From: Haematococcus lacustris
Lineage: Eukaryota; Chlorophyta; Chlorophyceae; Chlamydomonadales; Haematococcaceae
Assembly: GCA_030144725.1 (NCBI GenBank)
Contig: JASKMD010000024.1
Span: forward strand, 5,026,220 to 5,090,219
Direction of reading: 5' to 3'
DNA: 64,000 nucleotides
Shown here: positions 33,348 through 42,293 of the stretch, one piece after another
Numbering within the stretch: the stretch's first letter is position 1
Layout of the letters: each line of letters begins with the position of its first letter
Notes under the pieces: generated by a model
The model's database searches: none
What the model was told of the DNA's origin: nothing
Seen by the model: the letters and a program-made list of their open reading frames with translations, nothing else
Position numbers and translations under genes: made by a program

Positions 33348-36300
33348 TCAAGGCAGGTTATGCACAGCCTTGTACCTAGACAAGATCTGGGGAGCACCAG
33401 CCAGCATAGCCTCTGGCTCCCAGGTGTTGTAGGTATCATCGTAGCCTGTCCACTTGACCAGGTACTCCATACGCTTCTTGAAACGTACCTGCCTGTGGTT
33501 CAACAAGCTATGCACTTCATAGTGAGGCGCATCTTCCAGCCACTCCATCACAGGAGGGGGGTGAAACCCCTGGCTGCCAGTGTACTTCTTAAGAAGTGAC
33601 ACATGGAACACAGGATGTAACCTGCTCATGGTGGGAGGTAACTCCAACCGGTAGGCAGCCTCACCTAGCTTGCCTGTGACCTTGAAAGGCCCTACATACC
33701 TAGGCAAGAACTTACGTGCTCTGCCAGGTGCATTGCGCAGGTTCTTGGTGCTCAGCAGGACGCTGTCACCTACGCTGAACGTGACATCACGCCTACGCTT
33801 ATTCGCATACCTTTGTTGGCGGTCCTGAGCCACCCTCATGCACTCCTGAGCATGCTTTACCTCATGCTCCCACTTCTTGGCGAAGCTCTCAGCGGAGGGA
33901 GATAGGCACGGCCTGGGCAGCTTATGCAGCACAGGTGTAATGGGTGACTGTCCATAATTCACCAGGAATGGTGTGGACTGAATAGACTCTTGCCATGAAT
34001 TATTAATAGCAAACTCGGCAAAGGCTAAATGCCTAGGCCAATCTTCTTGAGTAGGTAGGATATAATGTCTAATCATTTCTTCCACAATCTGGTTTGTACG
34101 CTCAGTCTGACCATCTGATTGAGGATGATACGCGGTGCTGAAAGCAGGGTCTACGCCTATCAGCTTTCTGACCTCGATCCAGAACTGGTTGTTAAAGGTC
34201 GCACCACGATCAGAGATGGTTACTTTAGACAGACCATGGTATTTAAATACATGGTCAATGTACAATTCAGCAAATTCTTTAGCATCCATGGCTTCAATGC
34301 ATGGGATTAGGTGAACCATCTTTGATAGACGATCCACGACCACACAGATAGAATCATAGCCATGCACACCGACTGGAAGCTTAACCACCAAATCCATGGT
34401 GACAGATTCCCAGCGGTACCCCGGTATAGACAGGGGATTAAGCAGCCCACCAGGTACCTGGCGTGACGCTTTGTTTCGTTGGCATGCATCACAGTTAGTC
34501 ACATAGTGTCTAATGTCAGCACGCATGGTTTTCCACCAGAACACCCTACGCACACGTTCAAGGGTTTTGGTGATTCCCACATGGCCAGCATACTTAGCAT
34601 CATGCATTTCGTGCAAGATATGCTCTCGTAGCTGGATATCATTAGGAACTATAATAGTACCTTTATCAAGGTGTCGCCACAGACCCTCCTGGGTCATTTC
34701 CCACTCCTCATTAGGCTCAGCAAAGGCAGGATCAGTGCTATAGGCACTAATTAGCCAATCTGTGACCTGAGAAGGGTGACCAGGACACTCAGGGACCTGT
34801 GCCTCACAGTCATTAGAGACCGGGTCAGCCCACCTTAACCGCTTAGGCTCTGATGGCTTTAGAGCATCATCAGAGTCAGCATCATGGTCAGGGTCTGATC
34901 CAGCGGTAGGCTGCTGTTCGCTGCCTCCGCTGCTGCTGCCCAACGGTGTACCCGCACCGACGTCCTCCCCCTCCTGTAATCTCCGCTTCTGCTGCCTGGT
35001 CGTCACCAGGATTTTGTCAGTATCAGTCTTAGCCGTCGCTGAAGTTACTGGAATACGTGACAGTGGATCGGCAGGATTAGTGTTGCCAGGTAGGTATTTA
35101 ATGGTGTAATTAAATCGGGATAAGAACTCCAACCAGCGACTCTGCCTACGGGACAGTGTAGACTGCGTAGGTAGGGCCTCTAGAGGGCGGTGATCAGTAA
35201 ACAGGGTGAATGGCACTCCTTCAAGGTAGCACCGCCACTGTGTACACGCAGCAATAATGGCCAAAGTTTCCTGTTCCCCAGTGGTATAATTCATTTCAGC
35301 TTTTGACAGCTTACGTGAGTAATATGCCAGGGGGTAACCAGCCTGTGTCAATACTGCGCCAACACCCAAGAGTGAGGCGTCACAGTAGACTTCAAAGGGC
35401 TTGGTTATATCAGGCAACCGGAGCATAGGCACCTTCATAATAGCCTGCTTTAGAGCGTTGAAAGCATCTAACTGGGGTTTAGGCCATTGCGCCCAGTTAA
35501 AAGATTTGCCTTCAGGGCCAGTTAAATTAGTAAGTGGAACAGCAATGGAACTAAAATTACGCACAAATTTACGTACATAATTAGCCATGCCAAGGAATGA
35601 CTGCAGAGCTGTCAGGTTCGTAGGAACTGGCCAGTCTTTGATAGCGGTCACCTTGCTGGGATCTACAGCTACACCATCTTTAGAGATGAGGTGCCCCAGG
35701 AAAGGTAGAGACTCTTTCATGAATTCACATTTAGATAATTTAGCAAAATATTTATGTTGTCTCAGCAAACTGAATATTTCACGAAGGTGTGACAGGTGCT
35801 CTTGGATAGACTTGGACATGATTAAAATGTCATCAAGATATACCAGAGCACACCGGTCAATCACCGTGGCAAACGCCTGGTTCATTGCCCGTTGAAATGT
35901 AGCGGGAGCATTGGTTAAACCAAAGCATAACACTTTATACTGATAGTGTCCCATGGGCGTCCTAAACGCAGTTTTAGGAATATCCTCATCAGGTATTCTG
36001 ATTTGATGATAGCCAGCCTGGAGATCCAGGGAGGAAAATACAGTCATACCCGACAATTTATCAAATAAATCATCAATTCTGGGGAGAGGGTACTGATCAC
36101 GTATAGTGAGCTTGTTAAGCTGGCGGTAGTCTACGCACATGCGCAGCTCACCGGACTTCTTCTTTACAAAAAGAACTGGTGCTGCAAATGGGGAGGAGCT
36201 AGGCTCTATCAGCCCTTTTGACAACATGTCAGTGACCTGTTTTTTAACTTCTTCCTGTTCTGGCTGGCTCATCCTATAACTGGGCCTGGCAGGAGGTTTA

Positions 36301-37301
36301 GCACCATCCTGCAGGGGTATAGAGTGCCCTACATCACGTGCAGGAGGCAACCCAGTGATAGGCTCAAACACATCAGAGAACTCCATAAGGAGGCTCTTTA
36401 ACTGTGCCGCCTGCTCAGGGGGAACACCAGGTGGGTCTTGCAGGTTCTCATAAGAGACCAGTGCTACCACACCTGTGCCTCCATCTTTGAGCCACTTAGC
36501 AGCCGTCTTGGCAGACAGAGGGGTATAAACCACCTCAGGGCCGGACACTAGGAAACCAGGAGGAATAGCATAGGCTTCTTTTACAGGTTTTACAGTTCGT
36601 AGAGACTCAACTGTACAGTTAACTGACCCCTTCTTGCTTACCGCTGAAGGTAGTAAGGTAGGCTGGCCCTTAGGGGTCCGCAGGGTGAGAGACTTGTCGA
36701 CATAGTCGAGCAAGGCCCCCTGCACAGTCAGCCAATCAGCACCAAGCAGAATGTCATACTCATGTACAAGCTCTGGCATCACAGTCAAGGTGCAGAAGCA
36801 ACCAAACTGTTGGATGGACAAGTGCACTTTGACATATTGTGTACAGTACACTGATTGATTATTAGCTACCTCATAACGAAGTGCCACAGGGTAATCATGC
36901 AGTCTCAACTTGTGTGTAAACACAAATGCTTCACTGATGAAGGAGTCATCAGCGCCACCATCAGCAAGGCAGAAGCATGCATGCTGACGGTCAAGGGTGC
37001 CAGCAAATCTGAATCTCACCTTGCCATCACGTCCCACCATACCCAGCACATGGGCCTGTTGATGCTGAACCACAGGGGGAACAGCAGTCTTACATGGCAC
37101 ATCATTCAAAGCAGGACTACACAGTCTTGCTGACAGGGCAGGCAGGGGCTCTACAGGGCAGGCAGGCAAAGAAGCTGTTGTTGAGTTGGCCTTGGGCACA
37201 CTCACATCATCATCAGCTCCTACAACAGCAGCATCATCATCATGCAACAGTTGTTCAGATTGAACCACAGCACAGTCCTGGCTGGCTGGCTGGGCAACAC
37301 C
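33348..37301 (-). CDS. pol: Pol polyprotein: protease, RT, RNase H, integrase, chromodomain
   Basis: About 1317 codons in the same frame as gag, directly after its TAG; no ATG lies near its start, so it is probably made as a Gag-Pol fusion. Residues below are counted from the GTG at 37268. Protease: LADGGADDSFIS (101-112), with DGGA replacing the usual D-S/T-G-A. RT: fingers near 375-440 and the catalytic YLDD at 477-480. RNase H: begins FEVYCDAS near 625, with FTDHRP near 689. Integrase: HHCC zinc site (H889, H896, C926, C929) and D959, D1020 and E1056 as the catalytic triad. Chromodomain: starts near 1245 with YLVKWTGYDDTYNTWEP. All catalytic residues are present and there are no internal stops. 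The chromodomain places it in the chromovirus branch and suggests targeting to particular histone marks. Confidence 0.97.
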   Translation of the reverse strand, partial: GVAQPASQDCAVVQSEQLLHDDDAAVVGADDDVSVPKANSTTASLPACPVEPLPALSARLCSPALNDVPCKTAVPPVVQHQQAHVLGMVGRDGKVRFRFAGTLDRQHACFCLADGGADDSFISEAFVFTHKLRLHDYPVALRYEVANNQSVYCTQYVKVHLSIQQFGCFCTLTVMPELVHEYDILLGADWLTVQGALLDYVDKSLTLRTPKGQPTLLPSAVSKKGSVNCTVESLRTVKPVKEAYAIPPGFLVSGPEVVYTPLSAKTAAKWLKDGGTGVVALVSYENLQDPPGVPPEQAAQLKSLLMEFSDVFEPITGLPPARDVGHSIPLQDGAKPPARPSYRMSQPEQEEVKKQVTDMLSKGLIEPSSSPFAAPVLFVKKKSGELRMCVDYRQLNKLTIRDQYPLPRIDDLFDKLSGMTVFSSLDLQAGYHQIRIPDEDIPKTAFRTPMGHYQYKVLCFGLTNAPATFQRAMNQAFATVIDRCALVYLDDILIMSKSIQEHLSHLREIFSLLRQHKYFAKLSKCEFMKESLPFLGHLISKDGVAVDPSKVTAIKDWPVPTNLTALQSFLGMANYVRKFVRNFSSIAVPLTNLTGPEGKSFNWAQWPKPQLDAFNALKQAIMKVPMLRLPDITKPFEVYCDASLLGVGAVLTQAGYPLAYYSRKLSKAEMNYTTGEQETLAIIAACTQWRCYLEGVPFTLFTDHRPLEALPTQSTLSRRQSRWLEFLSRFNYTIKYLPGNTNPADPLSRIPVTSATAKTDTDKILVTTRQQKRRLQEGEDVGAGTPLGSSSGGSEQQPTAGSDPDHDADSDDALKPSEPKRLRWADPVSNDCEAQVPECPGHPSQVTDWLISAYSTDPAFAEPNEEWEMTQEGLWRHLDKGTIIVPNDIQLREHILHEMHDAKYAGHVGITKTLERVRRVFWWKTMRADIRHYVTNCDACQRNKASRQVPGGLLNPLSIPGYRWESVTMDLVVKLPVGVHGYDSICVVVDRLSKMVHLIPCIEAMDAKEFAELYIDHVFKYHGLSKVTISDRGATFNNQFWIEVRKLIGVDPAFSTAYHPQSDGQTERTNQIVEEMIRHYILPTQEDWPRHLAFAEFAINNSWQESIQSTPFLVNYGQSPITPVLHKLPRPCLSPSAESFAKKWEHEVKHAQECMRVAQDRQQRYANKRRRDVTFSVGDSVLLSTKNLRNAPGRARKFLPRYVGPFKVTGKLGEAAYRLELPPTMSRLHPVFHVSLLKKYTGSQGFHPPPVMEWLEDAPHYEVHSLLNHRQVRFKKRMEYLVKWTGYDDTYNTWEPEAMLAGAPQILSRYKAVHNLP

Positions 37302-38828
37302 CTAACGGTTGGTGGCAATACGGGCCCGGCTGACGCCACGGCGCATGCCCTGATCCCTAGGCTTAGCAGCCTTGGGTGGGGGCTGGGGCTCTGGCTCCTG
37401 GTCTGACTCAGAAGCACCAGACTCTGAAGGGGGCTTGGACTTGGCTTGGCCAGGCTTCTTGGCACCCTCAGGTGGGTGTGCATACCCAGACCTGCGCCGG
37501 GCCTCAATAGCCGTGAAGTGGCGGAAGGGGCATGGGTGGTTGGTCAGGTGGCCGGGATGGTTGCACTTGAAGCAGTATTGCCCAGGCAACAGGGGTTTCT
37601 TGGACCACAGCTCATCGTGTCTGGGCCTCTTGCCAGCACCACCAGAAACAGGGGGCTTAGAGCCACGCCTGCCGGGGTGGGCCTCACCTCCCAGGGCACT
37701 TGACGCCTGCACAGCATGAACACCAGAAGAACCAGCACCCTTAGCAGGTGTGGTGGTGGACAGCATGACCACGTTGCGCTGAGCCTGCTTAGCAGCCTCC
37801 ATAGCCTGAGACAGTGTGGGGTCTTTAAAGTGAGCCAGGTCCTTAAGCACAGCAGGCTGTAGAGCTGAGCTGAGGCCCCTAGTGAACACCATGGCCAGCA
37901 GAGGCTGACACATGCTGTCGGTCCCTGCAAACAGCAGGTTATTCCTGAACTCAGTAATGTATTGCCCCAGGAGCATTCCTGCGGTCATCTTGATGGCACC
38001 ATCAAGCAGCTTAGTTCGGGCGACGTTACAGTCATCCCGCAGGTCGTCTCCTGTATACTCGCAGAATGCAGTACGCAGGTAAGACCAGTCGGGGACGTCA
38101 GCATACAAGGCAGCATAGGACTCCTTGATGGATGGATACCAGGTGTTGCGAGCAGCGCCAGTCAGGAAAGCAGGCAGTGTTGATGCAACATCAAGGCGGC
38201 AGCGTTCACAATGACGCTCAAGGTCGTCGCAGAACGCTAAGGCTCTACGATGGGTGCTGCTGCACGCATCAGTCCACTTGTCTGGACCAGGTATAGACCT
38301 TGAACCCAAAGACAAGGGAAGAGGCAAGGCCAGAGGCGAGGGACCCGTAGGGGCGGCTCGTCCTGGGCCTGCAGCACCTGCACCAGGCTGTCTAGTCGAC
38401 GCAGGAGCAGCTGCCCTGCCTGCTAGATCTGGCCTGCGAGGTGGAAGAGGAGGCGACTTCACCTGAGACGTAATTGTCGACAGGGCTTGACGCAGGGCTT
38501 CATTCTCAGCCTGAATTTGCAGCTGTTGTGCCTCCAGCTCGAGGATGTAGTCTTCGTCCCCTCCAATGTAGCGGGGTCGTTGCTCGTCCATCTCGCCTTC
38601 TTCCACACCACCACCAGGGGTATCCTCTGGGTTATCGCCAGAGGGATGGTCATCAGGGGCTTTAGAGCCACCTGAGAAAGTCTCAACCACGGCGTTGAAC
38701 TTCGCACGCAGCTGCGGATTAGTCCGAGCCGCCTCCAGGAGCTTATCTAGCATATCGGGCTCTGAAGGAGTATTAGCAGGTGGTTCGGCTCCGGCGGGTG
38801 GCCCGCCATTGCCTGGATTGTCTGTCAT
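37302..38828 (-). CDS. gag: Gag protein of the chromovirus
   Basis: Forms the virus-like particle and packages element RNA. 508 residues from the ATG at 38828 (starts MTDNPGNGG). An upstream in-frame ATG at 38858 lies one base inside the LTR border, within the presumed primer-binding site, so the second ATG is preferred. An N-terminal acidic region and a coiled coil (LELEAQQLQIQAENEALRQ) come first, then a capsid-like helical domain with FLTGAARNTWYPSIKESYA. Next is a zinc knuckle CFKCNHPGHLTNHPC, whose last spacing is five residues rather than the canonical four. A basic C terminus ends at TAG, and the same frame continues into pol. Confidence 0.93.
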   Translation of the reverse strand: MTDNPGNGGPPAGAEPPANTPSEPDMLDKLLEAARTNPQLRAKFNAVVETFSGGSKAPDDHPSGDNPEDTPGGGVEEGEMDEQRPRYIGGDEDYILELEAQQLQIQAENEALRQALSTITSQVKSPPLPPRRPDLAGRAAAPASTRQPGAGAAGPGRAAPTGPSPLALPLPLSLGSRSIPGPDKWTDACSSTHRRALAFCDDLERHCERCRLDVASTLPAFLTGAARNTWYPSIKESYAALYADVPDWSYLRTAFCEYTGDDLRDDCNVARTKLLDGAIKMTAGMLLGQYITEFRNNLLFAGTDSMCQPLLAMVFTRGLSSALQPAVLKDLAHFKDPTLSQAMEAAKQAQRNVVMLSTTTPAKGAGSSGVHAVQASSALGGEAHPGRRGSKPPVSGGAGKRPRHDELWSKKPLLPGQYCFKCNHPGHLTNHPCPFRHFTAIEARRRSGYAHPPEGAKKPGQAKSKPPSESGASESDQEPEPQPPPKAAKPRDQGMRRGVSRARIATNR

Positions 38829-38841
38829 GTTGCTGTACCGA

Positions 38842-38858
38842 CGTCGGTCGGAAACCAT
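38842..38858 (-). promoter_or_regulatory. Putative primer-binding site
   Basis: One base after the 5' LTR the coding strand reads TGGTTTCCGACCGACG. It starts with the TGG expected for pairing to a tRNA CCA end. The cognate tRNA cannot be named from the sequence alone. Confidence 0.6.
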
Positions 38859-38859
38859 T

Positions 38860-39089
38860 TGTAACGGTGTAGCCGCTGCCTTTAATCTTACAGTGTGAGC
38901 GGCATGTCCACTTAGAAATGTCCAACGCAGTGTCCACTATCCACACTCTCGCACAACAACTGAGCCCAGGTTTAGAACGGGACCCTCGGGAGTCGAACCC
39001 GAATGGTGAGCTGGTAGCAGCCCACCATTGACCTCCTCAGTCACTCTGCTAAAGTGTGGTTTACGGATACGCATAAGCGCACCGTCACA
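38860..39089 (-). repeat. 5' LTR (230 bp)
   Basis: Drives transcription of the chromovirus on the minus strand. Matches 32907-33136 at 229 of 230 positions by eye. Confidence 0.95.
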
Positions 39090-39094
39090 ATGTG

Positions 39095-40653
39095 GCTCCA
39101 TACGACCACCACACTGACACCCTGTACCTCATGGCCATGCGCCGGTGCAGCTGCAATGCCGGTGTGCCCTTGAACTGGGCTGCGCACCCATCTGACCACA
39201 TGCACAACTGCTTCATGACCATGCACCGCTCACCCTGTAAATAATCAAGCACCTGATGCAAAGCTGCCTGTGTCACAGCTGCTGACTGATCCTTCCCATC
39301 TGTCAATATGTACACAGTCTCCTCCCGGTACTCATCTCTGTCATTCCTAAAGTATGCACATGCTACAAAGATGCCCACATTGTGGTGGTGCCAGTGATCA
39401 GACTGCCTTGGCCTGCATGTCGCCCAGGGTCTGGCCCCCAGCCAGGCCGCAGGTCCCTGCCTGCAGAGCGCTAATCCTATCTAGCACCATGACACCGACC
39501 TGATGCTTGGCTGACATCGGCACATGGCTTAGTGCCTCCTGCATGGCAGGCTGTTTCCTTAGCAACTGTACCAGCTGCTGAGTGGCACCAGCCTTTCTGC
39601 GGAAGGGAGCAAACCGCTTGGCAATCACTGTAGCCGCAGCCCGCAGGTGACGGTGAGGGACTGAAGGCTGTTGTTGCTCCTCCTGCCCCTCCTGCTCCTC
39701 CTGCCCCTCCTGCTCCACCTGCCCCTCCTGCTCCTCCTGCCCCCGCCCCTTTTGGCTGTTGCCACCTGTGTCAGCATGCTGCTGATGACGCCGTAGCCTG
39801 CGCTGTTGCGCGCTCTGCAGCTTTTGAAGGTGTGCAAGCCTCCTCCTCTCCTTCTGACGGGCTGCCCGCCGTGCTACAGGTGTTGGGGTGACTGGGGCAA
39901 CAGGGCTGTTCCATGGTGGGTGCCCTGCACATCCATGATCCATGGTGGGTGCCCTGCACATGGGTCAAAGCAGGTCACAACAGGTTTGTAGCACATGGGT
40001 CCCAGCAGGTCACTGCAGGTCAGTAGCACATGGGGCGCAGCATGTCACAACATGTCACAACATGTCACAGCAGGTCAAGCTCTCACCTCATGCATGCGTC
40101 CATGTGCTGACGCAACAGTAGCTCGCTGCGCTCCAGCCCCGTCCTGCCGTTCTGCATTTGCTCAAGGGCATGAGCCAGCTGGTGCTGGGTGCCCTGCAGT
40201 TGCTCAAGGTCCACAGCCAGCTGGTGCTGGGCACCCTGCAGCTGCTGCTGGTCCAGAGCCACCTGGCGTTGGGCATCCTGCAGCAGCTGCTGGTCCACAG
40301 CCAGCTGGTGCTGGGCACCCTGCAGCTCCTGCTGATTCAGGCTCAGCTGGTGCTGGGCATCCTGCAGCTGCTGCTGGTCCTGAGCCAGCTGGTGCTGGGC
40401 ATCCTGCAGCTGCTGCTGGTCCACAGCCAGCTGGTGCTGGGCACCCTGCAGCTGCTGCTGGTCCAGAGCCAGCTGGTGCTGGGCACCCTGCAGCTGCTGC
40501 TGGTTCAGGGTCAGCTGCCGCCTGGCACCCAGCAGTTGTTGCTGGTTCACAGCGAGCTGCTGTTGGGCAACTTGCAGTTGCTGCTGGTCCACAGCCAACC
40601 GGTGCTGGGCACCCTGCAGCACCTGAGATTAGGAGCTCCTGCAACAACCGCAA
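39095..40653 (-). pseudogene. Transposase-like gene, 5' part (split by the chromovirus)
   Basis: Minus strand, three blocks. 40622-40083: a coiled coil of 14-residue units (LQGAQHQLAVDQQQ type, about twelve repeats). 39961-39398: a basic, Gln/Glu-rich region with KRFAPFRRKAGATQQLVQ. 39378-39095: a core with VYILTDGKDQSAAVTQAAL and MWSDGCAAQFKGTPALQ, running to the retrotransposon. The last two blocks are in different frames only 19 bases apart, so a frameshift or mis-predicted splice is likely. Organisation matches the gene at 3344-5668, where the coiled coil uses DWQQQQ units instead. Confidence 0.65.
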
Positions 40654-40864
40654 GCCATTGTAGAGTAGCTATGCACCAGGTAAATAACTTCATGGCAACT
40701 TATGCTATTCCTACACTGAGAGATGCACCAAGATCGAGACATCATACTTCATGTAACGTTGGGATCACATGCAATAAAGCAAGCTTGACAGCTTGACATG
40801 TCTGTCCTTACCTCCAGTTCCGGTACTTCCAGGACCATTTGGGCCCAACACTTCCAAAGAAATA

Positions 40865-41392
40865 GGACTAGGTGCGCGCCTACGCAAAGGAAACTACGTC
40901 GGGTTCATTGAGCCGGGAGGAATTAGTATCGCCGGCTGTACTTGCCCTTAGAGCGTCAGGAGTCCACCACGTCATTGCGAAGCACCTCCACAATGCACTT
41001 GCGCTGCGCGATGTTGAGAGAGCGGCCGGCTGATCGGCTGTCGGGCTTATTTCGTTTACAAGGAAACTGGCATGATGGGCGTGTAGCAGACTAGGCTGTC
41101 ATCGCATGCCGCACGGTGCTACGCCAATCGCACACGTCCCGGCTCCGGGACATCCATGACAAGGTTGTGTAAATGACTTTATCAGAGTCCACGACGGTGC
41201 TGCTGACACCTCAGTGAGATGCTCTGCATGCTTGGAGGCAGGTGTCAGGAAGGGCCCGGGCCATGAGGGGTCCCGACCCAACCCAGGGAATCTTGAGCTT
41301 CGACCTACGACCCACGTACGGTCGCACCCTGTTGAGCCCCAGGTTGCAGCGAGCGACCATGTTCACAGTCCGCGGGGATGGCGGGCGGTGTA
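40865..41392 (+). repeat. Subterminal repeat, copy 2
   Basis: Two blocks (about 40870-41018 and 41253-41390) match 728-1010 in order and orientation, with an extra 230 bases between them. They lie just inside the right TIR. Confidence 0.75.
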
Positions 41393-41528
41393 CTGGGACA
41401 AGGCTTTAGTGCAAAACGCGAGTTTTAGCGCGCGTGAGTTACCGCGATAGCCTTCGCTACCCTCCACTAGGGCGTGGTGCGAGCGGCAGGCCTGTCACGG
41501 ATTGGCATGGCCAATGGCCGGGGTGACC
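41393..41528 (-). repeat. Right TIR of element copy 2
   Basis: Reverse complement of the 31695-31831 terminus. Followed by the CTAT duplication at 41529-41532. Confidence 0.9.
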
Positions 41529-41532
41529 CTAT

Positions 41533-42030
41533 CAGCTTGAGACTATGCCTGGTAGGCTGGGTGCTACTGCCAAATGCATGTGATGACCCTCTGCAAGCTG
41601 TGGTGCACTGCACGGTACTGGCCTCTGCTTCAGCAGGCTGATGTCGGTAGTGGTTACCTGTACGGAATGCTCTGTGCCAAGAGGTGTCTAGGTATGTGTT
41701 GTTGCCGGTGCAATGCGTCTCTGCTTAGGGCAGGAGTGCACCTGTGTTGTTACATGCTTCTTAGCTGGCAGATGTGTACTCTGTGCTTGGAGCAGGCTGT
41801 GGTAGGAAGGCCAGCTGCAGTTTTGGCTGCAGAATTACATGTTTGGCGACAACAAGCTCACTAATCTCCCGTTAGCTGGGGTGGTGGTGGGGATGATGGT
41901 GGTAAGCATCGCAAGTGCAAAGACAACTTGCGGTGCACTGCAGTCGTGCAAGTCAGGCTGCAAGTCAGGTCAGTCAAGACATCGCCGCACTAGCGGGACT
42001 AGCATCTCCGCAAAGCGGGAGTAACTGAAC
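41533..42030 (+). repeat. Dispersed repeat family C, copy 1
   Basis: An inverted copy lies at 49594-50016 and a shorter direct copy at about 51050-51235. The right part consists of imperfect palindromic units of the CTCCGC..GCGGGACTAGC type, continuing to about 42140. No coding potential was recognised. Confidence 0.75.
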
Positions 42031-42293
42031 ATTCTCCGCAAAGCGGGCAAAGCAGGTTTGGGGAAAACAGCAATACAAGCAAGCACTCGACAAGACAGAA
42101 CTCCGTGCAACGGGACTAGCTAGCATTCTCCGTGTGAACGGGTCAGGCAAGTCTGCAAAACAGCAGTGCAAGCACAGCAGGTACAGCAATGAAAGTTTGC
42201 GTAGCTCTGGCGCTAGTGCCAGGTGTGTTCCTGCCTCTTCCGCGGGAAGGACCGGACTGGTGGGCCAACCGTCCAGTACCACGACCTTGAGCC

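Larger units (their letters stand above)
32907..39089 (-). mobile_element. Full-length Ty3/gypsy chromovirus LTR retrotransposon
   Basis: 6183 bases, transcribed on the minus strand. 5' LTR at 38860-39089, gag, in-frame TAG, pol (protease, RT, RNase H, integrase, chromodomain), polypurine tract, 3' LTR at 32907-33136. The LTRs start TGTGACGG and end CCGTTACA on the coding strand and differ at one visible position out of 230. That points to a very recent insertion and potentially active machinery. It sits in the transposase-like gene of TIR element copy 2. Confidence 0.97.
31695..41528 (-). mobile_element. TIR DNA transposon, copy 2 (9834 bp including an LTR retrotransposon)
   Basis: Both ends are GGTCACCCCGGCCATTGG in inverted orientation, with about 135-bp TIRs at 31695-31831 and 41393-41528. 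CTAT flanks both ends (31691-31694 and 41529-41532), a 4-bp target duplication. Without the 6.2-kb chromovirus the element is about 3.6 kb. It encodes one gene on the minus strand with the same coiled-coil and SDGC core as the gene at 3344-5668. The match of ends, duplication length and gene between two loci defines a transposon family. I cannot name its superfamily. Confidence 0.88.
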
